Assembly: GCA_020634155.1 (NCBI GenBank)
Contig: JACKCI010000001.1
Coordinates: 1,426,001-1,490,000, forward strand
Length of the DNA: 64,000 nt
Source of the DNA: Anaerolineales bacterium
GTDB lineage: Bacteria; Chloroflexota; Anaerolineae; Aggregatilineales; J027
Direction of reading: 5' to 3'
Positions 43,782-52,740 of this stretch are shown here, piece by piece (the stretch's first letter is position 1; the number at the start of each line of letters is the position of its first letter). Position numbers and translations under genes: made by a program. The notes under the pieces were generated by a model, which saw only the letters and a program-made list of their open reading frames with translations, did no database searches and was not told the DNA's origin.

Positions 43782-45359
43782 TTATTGCTCTATTTGCAAG
43801 CCACGCGGTGTGACCACAAACTCGACCCGTCCCAACACATAATCAAGGATAATCGCCAATAACGCTGCTGGCACCGCCCCTAGCACAATCCAAGGGTCAA
43901 CCTGTCGCAATAGACCCGCCGCAATCGGATCTCCCAAACCACCAGAAGCAACATAGGCTCCTAGGGCTGCTGTACCGACATTGATGACCATGCTGGTGCG
44001 AATGCCCGCCATAATCACACGACTGGCAATCGGCAATTCAATCGCAAACAGCACTTGGGTAGGGGTCATGCCCATGCCCGTAGCGGAGTCCTTCATAAAG
44101 GGGTCTACCCCCTCAAGACCTGCGACGGTATTGCGAACTACAGGTAACATCCCGTAGATGATAAGGGCTATCACAGCGGGCTTAAAGCCAATACCAATAA
44201 TCGGGGCCATAATCGCCACAACGGCAATGGTTGGCACCGTCTGCCCCGAATTGACAAGGTTATTGACAAAGGGCAGATAGTCACGGTTTTCCTCGCGGGT
44301 GACGAAAATACCCAGCAGTAAGCCCACCGGAATAATCACCAAAGAGGAAACAATCACCAACTCCAGATGGTCAGCCGCGTAGCCAATCACGCTGTTTTGA
44401 GGACGGAGCAACTCAATATCGCCCGTGCGCGTCAAAGCACTAGGGAATAACACTCCCAGAAGATAATCCCAAAATATCTCATGTCCAAAGAACGACCAGA
44501 AAATCAAGAAAACACCAATGGCTCGCACTAACGCTTGAAGCAGTTTGTTGACCGTATCCCGATAGAAATAGGCTAGGGCCAGTTCAAAGCCGCCAAACAG
44601 CAACGCCAGCAAAAATACAGGCAAGCCAATATGGGTGCTGTTGATTTTGATAACGGTGGTGTTGTCCGTGCCAAAGGTTGGGAGCCAAATTTCAGGTGAG
44701 AGCGGAAAATCCTCAAAAACATGGATGAAGTTGCTAGCCGCGATGCTGGCAGCTACAGCGTCTTCACCTTCACCAATTGCAAAACTGACATCCATATTGT
44801 ACAGAAGCGGGTCCTCAATCTCACCAGCCACCTGATGAGGATAAATGCACACCGCCTTGTCCCCTTGGCTAGGCAGCGCACCCGCTTGGCCGCCACCCCA
44901 CCCCGCATCAGGATTAGGCCGCGCCCGCAATGGAATATCCACATGCCAACACGTATCATCAATGGGTATCTCGCCCTGAATGCTATCGGTCACAGCAAAG
45001 TCGGTTAGAGATATGGGAGCGCTGTTTTCTAGCACAATACGCACCCAGATGGTATCCCCAGATCGGACAACCTTATCGCAATTTGCAGCATCAAAGTAAC
45101 GTTGCTCGGTCAAAGGAGCATCCGAGTCGGCCTCCCCACGGCAGATGTCATAGGTCAATACCAAGCGCTCACGGGAGTTTTCTCCGATTTGCAGCATGGG
45201 GTTGCTCTTATGTGGCAACTCAAAGGGATTGGCCCGTCGCAACACCAGCAATACGTCATTGGGTTCAAGGCGGATAAAGGTACCTAAGAACAGCAAGATT
45301 GCCGCGATCAACCAGCCCCAAACAGCCACTGGAACGCGAAATTGATGATTACTATTCAT
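43782..45359 (-). CDS. OpuC/ProW-type osmoprotectant ABC permease with large extracytoplasmic domain
   Basis: One of two permeases of a glycine betaine/choline-type importer. The core (about residues 320-520) has helices and the coupling loop GVDPFMKDSATGMGMTPTQ (about 413-431), typical of OpuCB/OpuCD. Before it lies an N-terminal helix (13-30) and about 210 residues of extracytoplasmic beta-rich sequence with four Cys (ICRGE, ANCDK, TCWHV, AVCIY), a feature absent from standard OpuC permeases (about 210 aa in all). It overlaps the ATPase gene by 8 bases. It is convergent with the HTTM gene (9-base gap, no terminator seen). Confidence 0.82.
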   Translation of the reverse strand: MNSNHQFRVPVAVWGWLIAAILLFLGTFIRLEPNDVLLVLRRANPFELPHKSNPMLQIGENSRERLVLTYDICRGEADSDAPLTEQRYFDAANCDKVVRSGDTIWVRIVLENSAPISLTDFAVTDSIQGEIPIDDTCWHVDIPLRARPNPDAGWGGGQAGALPSQGDKAVCIYPHQVAGEIEDPLLYNMDVSFAIGEGEDAVAASIAASNFIHVFEDFPLSPEIWLPTFGTDNTTVIKINSTHIGLPVFLLALLFGGFELALAYFYRDTVNKLLQALVRAIGVFLIFWSFFGHEIFWDYLLGVLFPSALTRTGDIELLRPQNSVIGYAADHLELVIVSSLVIIPVGLLLGIFVTREENRDYLPFVNNLVNSGQTVPTIAVVAIMAPIIGIGFKPAVIALIIYGMLPVVRNTVAGLEGVDPFMKDSATGMGMTPTQVLFAIELPIASRVIMAGIRTSMVINVGTAALGAYVASGGLGDPIAAGLLRQVDPWIVLGAVPAALLAIILDYVLGRVEFVVTPRGLQIEQ

Positions 45360-46503
45360 TCAAGGTCGCCTCCCCTAACGCTTGTGGCGGCACCACAGGG
45401 TTATATATTGCCAATTCTTGGATGGCCTCAAGGCGAATAGTCCCGACTAACCGTCCTTCACGGTTCACAACAGGTGTCACACGGAAGCCACGCGCTACCA
45501 TGGCACTAAGGGCTTCACGGGCTGTGGCACGTTCTCGCACCGCAATATCGGAATAAGGCGCTTCGTGCATGGCATCCAACAATGAATCCGCCACTTCAAG
45601 CGCTTCCTTATTGACCCACCCGCGCAAAATATCGGTTTCACGCTCCACCACAAAGACTGAGCGCACCCCGTTTTTTTCCATGACCTCTTTGGCTTGAGCA
45701 GCCGTCGCATCCATATAGACACGCACCACCTGCTTATCCAACAACTCACGGATACCGACTAAGCCGAGGCGCTTCAATTGACGGTCAGCCCCCACAAAGT
45801 CGCGCACAAAGCGACCATTAGGCTTTTCGAGCAGGGTCTCTGGCGTATCGTATTGCACCAACTTACCATCACGCAAAATGGCGATACGATCACCCATCTT
45901 GATGGCCTCATCAATGTCGTGTGTCACAAAAACAATCGTTTTTTCAACCGCGTGCTGAATCTGAATAAATTCATCTTGTAGAATTTCGCGTGTGATGGGG
46001 TCAACCGCCCCGAATGGCTCATCCATCAGCATAATGGGCGGGTCTGCTCCAAGGGCACGTGCCACTCCCACCCGCTGTTGTTGACCACCTGAAAGTTGAC
46101 GTGGGAATTTGTCACGGTATAAATCAGGGTCAAGTCCCACCAGTTCGAGCAGTTCATCAACCCGTCGGCGGATGCGTCCCTCGTCCCATTCCAGCAAACG
46201 TGGCACGGTAGCGATATTCTGGGACACGGTCATGTGTGGGAAAAGGCCGATTTGCTGAATGGCATAGCCGATATTGCGCCGCAACTCCTCGGCAGGAATC
46301 TCTTGATTGTTGCGACCCTCAATCAAAATCTCACCAGTCGAAATGGCAATCAAGCGGTTAATCATCCGCATGGTGGTGGTTTTGCCGCACCCCGACGGCC
46401 CAATGAAGACTACTAAGTCGCCCTTGGGAATGGACAGGCTCAGGCCATCAACTGCTCGAAACCCATTCGGGTAAATCTTTGATACATTACGAATCTCAAT
46501 CAT
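45352..46503 (-). CDS. Osmoprotectant ABC transporter ATPase with CBS domains (OpuCA/ProV-like)
   Basis: The ATPase of the importer. Walker A GPSGCGKTT (35-43), signature LSGGQ (137-141), Walker B IMLMDE (157-162) and a switch His in VTHDIDEA. About residues 255-370 form two CBS domains, which sense ionic strength or nucleotides in OpuA-type systems. It sits between the two permease genes, six bases from the first and overlapping the second, so one transcript is expected. Confidence 0.93.
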   Translation of the reverse strand: MIEIRNVSKIYPNGFRAVDGLSLSIPKGDLVVFIGPSGCGKTTTMRMINRLIAISTGEILIEGRNNQEIPAEELRRNIGYAIQQIGLFPHMTVSQNIATVPRLLEWDEGRIRRRVDELLELVGLDPDLYRDKFPRQLSGGQQQRVGVARALGADPPIMLMDEPFGAVDPITREILQDEFIQIQHAVEKTIVFVTHDIDEAIKMGDRIAILRDGKLVQYDTPETLLEKPNGRFVRDFVGADRQLKRLGLVGIRELLDKQVVRVYMDATAAQAKEVMEKNGVRSVFVVERETDILRGWVNKEALEVADSLLDAMHEAPYSDIAVRERATAREALSAMVARGFRVTPVVNREGRLVGTIRLEAIQELAIYNPVVPPQALGEATLNE

Positions 46504-46509
46504 ACTGAT

Positions 46510-48126
46510 TTACAGCCCTCCTTGGCCTTGTTGTCGAATACCGGGGGAAGTCAAGAATGCCTCAAGCGCACGTAGACCAGCATCAAGCATAAAAGCCAGC
46601 AAGATAGCAGGCAGTGTCCCCAGCAAAATCAAGTCGAGGGAAATACGATTAGCTCCCTCCACCACATACTCACCCAAGGCACCACCCCCAATGACGGCGG
46701 CAATAGTTGCAATACCCACCAGCGCAATGGCAGCGCTCCGCACACCTGCCATTATGACCGGGAACGCCAACGGCAATTCAATCTTGAAGAAAATTTGACG
46801 CGGTGTCATACCCATCCCCCGTCCCGAGTCGATAATGGCATTATCAACGTTGTTGAGGCCCGCATAGGTATTACGTACCAACGGCAGCAGCGAATACAAC
46901 GACAGCGCCACCAATGAGGGCGTCTCACCAAGGCCCTTAATCCCAATATCGCTGAGTGTCCAGACCGAGAAAGTATCTTCAGTAGGCAGATAATCGTTGG
47001 CAGTCAAGGCAAAGGTGACAAGCGCAGCCCCAAATGCAGCAACCGTCAAAGCCAACCGCAATCGGCGGCGTAGAAGGGGACGGCGGCGCAGGGCATGGGT
47101 ACGGCGTCCGAGCAAGGTGAGTGCAAATAGACCAACAAAAGCCATCAAGAATATCGTCTTAGGCATAGAATGGGTGCCATTGGTCAACATGCGAAGGCTG
47201 ACTTGGAAAAGCAGGCTAATAACCATTAAGGTACTGAGGAAAAACGGCACTAAAGCACCCACGCCTAGTACCACCAATGCGCCGAAGTGGAGGCTATCAG
47301 GCAGATAACGTTTTCCAATGCGCTCCACAATGACAAACAACACGCTCACCCCAATCAGGGCCGGAATGACATACACCAACATATCATCGACAATCTGCTG
47401 ACGGCCAAGATTCGAGAGCGGTACCAGCAGCAACCCAAACAACGCCAAACTAGGAATCGTCTGAATGATGCCAACCACATAGAGGATAATAGGAGCGACC
47501 CGCGCTTGGCGTGAAGCCCATAGACCCAAACCCACGCCAATTACCAGCCCTGTGATGAGTGATACCAACACATAGGTCAATTGTTTGATGAGGTTATTCG
47601 AGAGGTTGTCCCCATTGACACGATACTCCAGCACAATTGAAAAGGCGTCCAAACGGCCTGAATCGAACAGCCAGTAAATCCCGACAAAGCCGACAATCCC
47701 TGCAAAAAAGCGTATCACTTGCGAAACCCCTGCTTTGCGAAGGTCAAGCAAGCCACTAAACAGAACGATATATCCGCCCATCAAGCCTACTGCCACGCCA
47801 GATACAGGCCGCACACGCGGATTACGAACAAACGTGTCCGTTGGCAAAATATCCAGTGCATTCGCCAATAATTCCTTGGCGGCCACCGCAGGTAGCCACA
47901 AGGCCAATATCATCATTAAGTTGCCGAGGCCAACCAACAGCCAGCCACGTCGCAACTGGTTCGATTGAAAACCTACTACCATTGGGACTAAGCTAAGGAA
48001 AAACAAAACTGCATATCGATAGTCCCCTTGGAGTTCGAGCAACTGAAACGAGACATTTTTGACGGCTTGGGCATTGGGAACAACAATCAACAAAGGCAGA
48101 AAGAAAAATCCCCATGCCGAAACCAA
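46510..48126 (-). CDS. Osmoprotectant ABC permease with extra N-terminal membrane domain
   Basis: The second permease. The C-terminal core has the coupling loop GLNNVDNAIIDSGRGMGMTPRQIFFKIELP. The N-terminal about 160 residues add four to five helices and a loop (ATPTDTFVRNPRVRPVSG-type, with KELLANALDILPTD), so the protein is about 2.5 times the usual length. Basic loop RRTHALRRRPLLRRRLR near 345. The first standard start is TTG at 48126, only three bases after AGGAA. An ATT at 48156 with AAGGAAGG five bases upstream (48162-48169) would add a natural-looking N-terminus (ISNRLAILGS) and may be the true start. Confidence 0.82.
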   Translation of the reverse strand: MVSAWGFFFLPLLIVVPNAQAVKNVSFQLLELQGDYRYAVLFFLSLVPMVVGFQSNQLRRGWLLVGLGNLMMILALWLPAVAAKELLANALDILPTDTFVRNPRVRPVSGVAVGLMGGYIVLFSGLLDLRKAGVSQVIRFFAGIVGFVGIYWLFDSGRLDAFSIVLEYRVNGDNLSNNLIKQLTYVLVSLITGLVIGVGLGLWASRQARVAPIILYVVGIIQTIPSLALFGLLLVPLSNLGRQQIVDDMLVYVIPALIGVSVLFVIVERIGKRYLPDSLHFGALVVLGVGALVPFFLSTLMVISLLFQVSLRMLTNGTHSMPKTIFLMAFVGLFALTLLGRRTHALRRRPLLRRRLRLALTVAAFGAALVTFALTANDYLPTEDTFSVWTLSDIGIKGLGETPSLVALSLYSLLPLVRNTYAGLNNVDNAIIDSGRGMGMTPRQIFFKIELPLAFPVIMAGVRSAAIALVGIATIAAVIGGGALGEYVVEGANRISLDLILLGTLPAILLAFMLDAGLRALEAFLTSPGIRQQGQGGL

Positions 48127-48209
48127 GCTTCCTAAAATCGCAAGCCGATTGCTAATAACAACCTTCCTTTACACCAAAAAACGGGAGTATAATCTGCGTT
48201 AAATGCACG

Positions 48210-48235
48210 AGATAGCCAGCGGCAACTGGCTATCT
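48210..48235 (-). promoter_or_regulatory. Hairpin 2 between the binding-protein and permease genes
   Basis: Perfect 10-bp arms agatagccag (48210-48219) and ctggctatct (48226-48235) with a 6-base loop. No T tract. Together with the next hairpin it occupies a 163-base intercistronic space; likely mRNA stabiliser or attenuator. Confidence 0.6.
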
Positions 48236-48261
48236 GTGAAAGGTGCATATCCCATATCATT

Positions 48262-48288
48262 CAGTACAGGTTGGCTCAACCTGTACTG
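48262..48288 (-). promoter_or_regulatory. Hairpin 1 just after the binding-protein stop codon
   Basis: Perfect 12-bp arms cagtacaggttg (48262-48273) and caacctgtactg (48277-48288) with a 3-base loop, starting one base after the stop. No T tract on the minus strand. Such stems protect the 3' end of an abundant upstream message. Confidence 0.7.
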
Positions 48289-48289
48289 G

Positions 48290-49279
48290 CTACTCCGAAA
48301 TGAAGCCGTTTTCGACCAAATAGGCCCGCGCTACATCTTTGATGCTTTGGGCTTCACCTTCTTGCCCAAGGGCAGCGTTGGTGTTCCACTCTTGCAGGGT
48401 CGCTACATCAAAAGTACGGAAGATCGGATTGAGGATGTCTGCAATTTCGGGATTAGAACGCAGCACCTCACCGCGAAAGACAGGGGTGGGTTGATAGACA
48501 GGTTGGGCACCCAAGGGGTCAGCCAACGCGACCAAATCTAGGGCCGCCAAGGTACCGTCAGTACCATAAGCCACCGCGATATTGTAGCCACCTTCACCAC
48601 TCGCCAATTGTTGATGAGCCGATGAAGTCACCGCGCCGGGAAGCGACTCGATATTGTCACGCGAAATCTCAAAGCCATAGGTGTCTTCAAACGTCACCAA
48701 GGCATCGTCGCGGGTGGTAAATTCTTCGTTGGAAATCAAACGAACATCGTTACCTGCATTAATCCACTCGGCCAATTGCACAAAATCGGTAATGCCGTTG
48801 GCCTCTGAGAACTCGCGGGTTACTGCCATCGTGTAGGTGTTATTGGCAGGCGCAGGCTCTAGCCAAACCAAGTCATTATAAGCCGCATCTAGTGAGCTTA
48901 CCGCAGCATAAGAGCGATAGGCATCTTTGGCGATTTCAGGGTCAATCTCAAAACCGAGAGCAGGCAAACTTTGGAGGGCAGCCGTTGCCGTATAGTTGGG
49001 ATAGACATCAATTTCGCCATTTTCGAGAGCAGCACGAGCGACAGCAGTACCACCAAGACCAATCTGGTCTTCGACCGCATAGCCGTTGGCTTCTAGCGCA
49101 ACAAGAATGATATAACCAAGAAATTGTTGCTCGGTGAAGTCTTTCGAGCCGATCACAATCGGGTCACCCTGAGCATGGAGTGATTGCGGGGCATCAGCAG
49201 GTGCATTGCTGGCACTCGCAAAACTAACTGCACCAAAGGCAATGAACACTGCCAATAGTAAACTTAGGTACTTCTTCAT
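48290..49279 (-). CDS. Osmoprotectant (glycine betaine/choline-type) substrate-binding protein, OpuAC/OpuCC-like
   Basis: A 329-residue exported binding protein with signal peptide MKKYLSLLLAVFIAFGAVSFASA. The start of the mature domain VIGSKDFTEQQFLGYI is diagnostic of the OpuAC/ProX-like family (VGSKxFTEQ). Several Tyr/Trp residues could form an aromatic box for a quaternary amine. The longest frame begins at 49312, but AAGGAGG (49291-49297) supports the ATG at 49279. It is the first gene of the operon, followed by two hairpins and then the permeases and ATPase. Confidence 0.92.
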   Translation of the reverse strand: MKKYLSLLLAVFIAFGAVSFASASNAPADAPQSLHAQGDPIVIGSKDFTEQQFLGYIILVALEANGYAVEDQIGLGGTAVARAALENGEIDVYPNYTATAALQSLPALGFEIDPEIAKDAYRSYAAVSSLDAAYNDLVWLEPAPANNTYTMAVTREFSEANGITDFVQLAEWINAGNDVRLISNEEFTTRDDALVTFEDTYGFEISRDNIESLPGAVTSSAHQQLASGEGGYNIAVAYGTDGTLAALDLVALADPLGAQPVYQPTPVFRGEVLRSNPEIADILNPIFRTFDVATLQEWNTNAALGQEGEAQSIKDVARAYLVENGFISE

Positions 49280-49717
49280 GAGTCGAGAATCCTCCTTAAC
49301 TGGACTATACAAGATGTTGCAGTGAATGTTGCAACCTAGAAAAAGGATTAGGGGTAGCGAAAGGCAAACCTAGATGCCGAGGATAGAACGCAGAACCGTC
49401 TAGAAAATGTATACCTCTCCTGAGAGTTAACCATATCCCCCATAATTTGTACATTGACTATAAACAATATCCAGAAAAATAGCAAATATAGTTTACAGAC
49501 ATTTTATATAATCAGTCTGTATTTTTTCTAGATGGCATACGAATGACTTTTGTGGGGTGCCTTTACCCTGACAACCGCTTTTTGGCGCTTGAGTTGATGC
49601 TAGATCTCTGCCGCCCGATAGCATTACAACCGATAGAACTCCCTCTTTGTCAACAACAGATTATGGACTACAATGAGCCTTATACACGTCATTTTAGCTC
49701 TAAAGATAAGGGCAGCT
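49280..49717. other. Divergent intergenic region, AT-rich
   Basis: 438 bases between two divergent genes. I see no convincing gene; a 71-codon plus-strand frame (49543-49758) runs into the acetyltransferase gene in another frame and is probably chance. On the minus strand TTTGCT (49485-49480) and TATAGT (49461-49456) with about an 18-base spacer could be the promoter of the osmoprotectant operon. A terminator-like hairpin lies at 49494-49527. Confidence 0.5.
49494..49527 (+). terminator. Orphan terminator-like hairpin
   Basis: Arms tacagac (49494-49500) and gtctgta (49515-49521) around a 14-base AT loop, followed by six T (49522-49527). No gene ends upstream on this strand, so it may terminate a small RNA or be an operator. 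Confidence 0.4.
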
Positions 49718-50716
49718 ATGGCTATCCAACTCATACCCTTTACCGATTATCATCTTGAGTCTGCCGCACACCTACTCCAAAGCCGCCACCAACGTGACCA
49801 CCAACTGCTGCCTCACCTTCCCCAACCATCCCTTGATACCCTACAGGCCACTATTCAAGACCAGTGGAAGGAGCCACTCACCCAAGGGATGGCAGCGTTT
49901 GATGGGCAAGGCATGGTGGGTTATATGCTAGGTACGCCTACTTTTAACGCCATGTTCGGACGGCATGTGTGGATTTACCGAGCAGGTCACGCGGCTATCG
50001 CTGACCGTCTACCAGATATTTATCATCATTTGTATACGGCTCTTGCCAAGAACTGGGTACGTGACGGCTATTTTGACCATTATGTGCAAGTTACTGCCAC
50101 TGACCGCCAAATGAATGACATATGGTTCGCACTCAGTTTTGGCCTGCAACAAGCCTATGGGGTCTATGACTTGCGTGATTATGACCCTACCCGCCACCCT
50201 GCCCCCAATACCATCACCATCCGCCGCGCTCAACAAGGCGATGAGGCCATCACCTACCAACTTGCCGACATCATCATGAGTCATCAGGTACAAAGCCCCG
50301 TCTTTGGGCATAAACCATCCGAAGATATTGAGGAAAACCGTCAAGGGTATATCGAACTCATTCAAGACCCCGAAGCCACCTATTGGTTGGCTGAATTAGA
50401 TGGTCAGGTAATGGGTTTTCAAGTCTACTTTGATTTTGCTGCCGATATGTTCCATCCAGAGCGCAGCATCGAGTTAGCAGTGGCAGGCACCTTCCCCGAA
50501 GCGCGTGGCAAGGGGGTCAATCTTGCCCTCACCCGTCATGGCTTTACCCATGCCAAAGCCGCAGGTTATGACTATTGCTTTTGTGATTGGCGCACGACCA
50601 ACTTCGAGGCTTCGCACTTCTGGCCTAAGATTGGCTTTACTCCAGCCATGTATCGCTTGGTACGTCGTATCGACCCGATGATAGCATGGGCTAATTTTTT
50701 CAGCGCGACTCGCTAA
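49718..50716 (+). CDS. GNAT family N-acetyltransferase
   Basis: Two-part acetyltransferase of 332 residues. The C-terminal half (about 170-325) carries the acetyl-CoA loop ARGKGVNLALTRHGF at about 260-274 followed by CFCDWRTTNFEASHFW, with the N-terminal half probably a second, diverged GNAT fold. Acceptor unknown. An ATG at 49673 gives 15 more residues, but AAGGG five bases before the ATG at 49718 supports this start. It is followed by a hairpin shared with a convergent gene. Confidence 0.78.
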   Translation: MAIQLIPFTDYHLESAAHLLQSRHQRDHQLLPHLPQPSLDTLQATIQDQWKEPLTQGMAAFDGQGMVGYMLGTPTFNAMFGRHVWIYRAGHAAIADRLPDIYHHLYTALAKNWVRDGYFDHYVQVTATDRQMNDIWFALSFGLQQAYGVYDLRDYDPTRHPAPNTITIRRAQQGDEAITYQLADIIMSHQVQSPVFGHKPSEDIEENRQGYIELIQDPEATYWLAELDGQVMGFQVYFDFAADMFHPERSIELAVAGTFPEARGKGVNLALTRHGFTHAKAAGYDYCFCDWRTTNFEASHFWPKIGFTPAMYRLVRRIDPMIAWANFFSATR

Positions 50717-50810
50717 AGGCATACAGTGTATCTCCCCCTCTTGCCAAATAATCGTTGGCATCAAAGGGGGTACTTGTTCCCATTCGATTTTGTCTGCTTC
50801 AATATAATAA

Positions 50811-50831
50811 AGGCGGCTTTGCAGGCCGCCT
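50811..50831. terminator. Hairpin between convergent genes
   Basis: Arms aggcggc (50811-50817) and gccgcct (50825-50831), perfect, with T-rich flanks (CTATTGTT on plus, TTATTATATT on minus). Bidirectional termination likely. Confidence 0.65.
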
Positions 50832-50856
50832 CTATTGTTAGGGGTTATTTGTTTAG

Positions 50857-51879
50857 TTATTGCGTAACAGGCAAGGTATCCGGCAACGGGACATTAAAGT
50901 CACCGACATTCCGGACGAAGTCCTTGTAGGCCCAGCCGACAACCGTCCCATATTTGACGTGTACCCACTGATGATCCGTACTTTGTCCATACACATCCAC
51001 TATCGCTTGCCAAGGGATTAAACCCAAGCGAGCGCATGAAGTCGCAGGACAGTTACGGACAATGACATTGTAAATCGCACGGCCTTGCGTAACCACTGTG
51101 CCGGGTGCAGGCGCAGGAGCAGAGGAACCGCCCGTTGATGCATCCAAAACAGGCACAGCCAGAATATTGCCGCTAATGGCAAGATAGGCTGTCGAAGCCC
51201 ATCCGCGCAGGCCATTGGCATCCAAATAGGCCCAAGTCGCATCACCATTACGCCCCAAAACTGGATAGGTTACCCCATAGGGCAAAATTCCAATCCGGTT
51301 GCCATTTAAACTGGGAGCATCGCGGAAGTTAAGGCCAATCGTTGATTGCACTGTAGCCGTCACACCAGACACCACATCGCTTGACCATGTGACATTGAGA
51401 TAAGCCTTGTCTGTGATGTCGGTATGCTGAACGACAACCGTATGCGTACCCACACCAAGATAAACAGTGCCACGATAGACCGCACCGGGAATAAAGAAAG
51501 GAGCCGAAGCTGTCACAACTTGACCATCAACCCAAACCGTTACCGTATCGTCAGCACGTGCTTCAAAAGTCACATTACCCGCATATTGGACGTTCATTGC
51601 TGCGGTAAAACGTGCCCCCCAATCATCGACTGGAATGCTCGGTAAAGGAGCATTGGCTCCCCAGTCAAGATTCAAGAAGCCAGCTGGTGCTGAAGCTCCA
51701 TATTCGGGAGTACCCGTGAAATCACGATTATCAAAATACTCAGCCGTCCATGGACTGGTGGTAATGGTTGTTGTCGCCAAAGTTGGTTGCTGGGGCTGTC
51801 GTTCAGATGCCGACACTGGCAAAGCCATTACCAGCACCAACAAGAGAATGAACAAGGTTAGAGCTTTACGTTGAAACAT
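50857..51879 (-). CDS. Secreted PA14 + SH3-domain protein
   Basis: A 340-residue exported protein. Signal peptide at about 1-24 (ending PVSAS). Residues about 42-168 look like a PA14 domain (WTAEYFDNRDFTG start, ADDTVTVWVDG core), a carbohydrate-binding module in many secreted enzymes. Two bacterial SH3-type modules follow: about 176-238 (LNFRDAPSLNGNRIG) and about 268-328 (NVIVRNCPATSCARLG), joined by a Ser/Ala/Pro linker. No catalytic domain. Probably binds cell-wall or extracellular glycans. The ATG follows AAAGGAGG. Confidence 0.8.
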   Translation of the reverse strand: MFQRKALTLFILLLVLVMALPVSASERQPQQPTLATTTITTSPWTAEYFDNRDFTGTPEYGASAPAGFLNLDWGANAPLPSIPVDDWGARFTAAMNVQYAGNVTFEARADDTVTVWVDGQVVTASAPFFIPGAVYRGTVYLGVGTHTVVVQHTDITDKAYLNVTWSSDVVSGVTATVQSTIGLNFRDAPSLNGNRIGILPYGVTYPVLGRNGDATWAYLDANGLRGWASTAYLAISGNILAVPVLDASTGGSSAPAPAPGTVVTQGRAIYNVIVRNCPATSCARLGLIPWQAIVDVYGQSTDHQWVHVKYGTVVGWAYKDFVRNVGDFNVPLPDTLPVTQ

Positions 51880-52092
51880 AAGCCTCCTTTAGGCAAGATT
51901 GCTTTCCCCATTACACTTCATTATATAACGAGTTTCAACAGCATAGGGAAATAGTAGACTTAACGTTAGGGGACTCTTGGTCAAACTACGGCATGAGACC
52001 AGTATCACAACGATAGCCCCGGAATGTATGCCTGATTGCAAAACCCATATACAATTAAGGAATATTCATTCAGACCAATCGTGGAGGTAACC

Positions 52093-52650
52093 ATGCAGCC
52101 CCAGCCAGCACCCGACGACATTCGCAGTTTTGTAATGGCGGCACATTTCGATTTTGAACAGGTTAAAACCCGACTCGAAGCCGACCCGAGTCTCTTACAT
52201 GTTGTCGTCGAAGAATTTAATGAAAGCGCCCTTGGAGCCGCTTCACATGTTGGCAACCGTGCTATCGCTGAATATCTTTTGAGCCAAGGGGCTTCGTTAA
52301 CCATGTGTGCAGCGGTTATGCTGGGTCTACGTGATGCAATTGAACGCTTCTTGACCGATGACTCTACCCTTGCCAATCCCCGTGAAGCACACGGCTTTAG
52401 TGCGCTTTATCACGCGGCTATTAACGGTGATGTGGCTATCATTGAACTACTTTATGCTCATGGCGGGCGTGAAGGTCTCAGTGATGCGTTGCATCCCGCT
52501 ATCTCGCGCCAACATGCAGCAATGGTCGAGTGGTTATTGGCACATGGCGCTGACCCATCCGTGACCAATTTTAAGGGAAAAACAGCGCATGAAGCTGCAA
52601 TCGATACTGGCAATGAGGCCATCATTGCTACGCTCAAGGCGCATGGTTAA
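52093..52650 (+). CDS. Ankyrin-repeat protein
   Basis: A 185-residue cytoplasmic protein with about four ankyrin repeats; repeat-like units include SALGAASHVGNRAIAEYLLSQGA, SALYHAAINGDVAIIELLYAHGG, ALHPAISRQHAAMVEWLLAHGADP and GKTAHEAAIDTGNEAIIATLKAHG. Such proteins mediate protein contacts; the partner is unknown. GGAGG seven bases upstream supports the ATG at 52093 rather than that at 52036. It stands alone before the PerM-like gene (90-base gap). Confidence 0.88.
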   Translation: MQPQPAPDDIRSFVMAAHFDFEQVKTRLEADPSLLHVVVEEFNESALGAASHVGNRAIAEYLLSQGASLTMCAAVMLGLRDAIERFLTDDSTLANPREAHGFSALYHAAINGDVAIIELLYAHGGREGLSDALHPAISRQHAAMVEWLLAHGADPSVTNFKGKTAHEAAIDTGNEAIIATLKAHG

Positions 52651-52740
52651 CCTTCGCCCATGGGTTGCCAATTGAACAAATAAGAAGTCGAAAACCACCA
52701 TTCAGACTATACTTAGCATTGTACGAGGAGGGTCTAGCCT

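Noticed and set aside
49543..49758. 71-codon plus-strand gene before the acetyltransferase
   Set aside because: It overlaps the start of the acetyltransferase gene in another frame, has no ribosome site and no recognisable motif.
52036..52092. Longer N-terminus for the ankyrin protein (start at 52036)
   Set aside because: The GGAGG at the correct spacing belongs to the ATG at 52093, and the added 19 residues look like translated leader.
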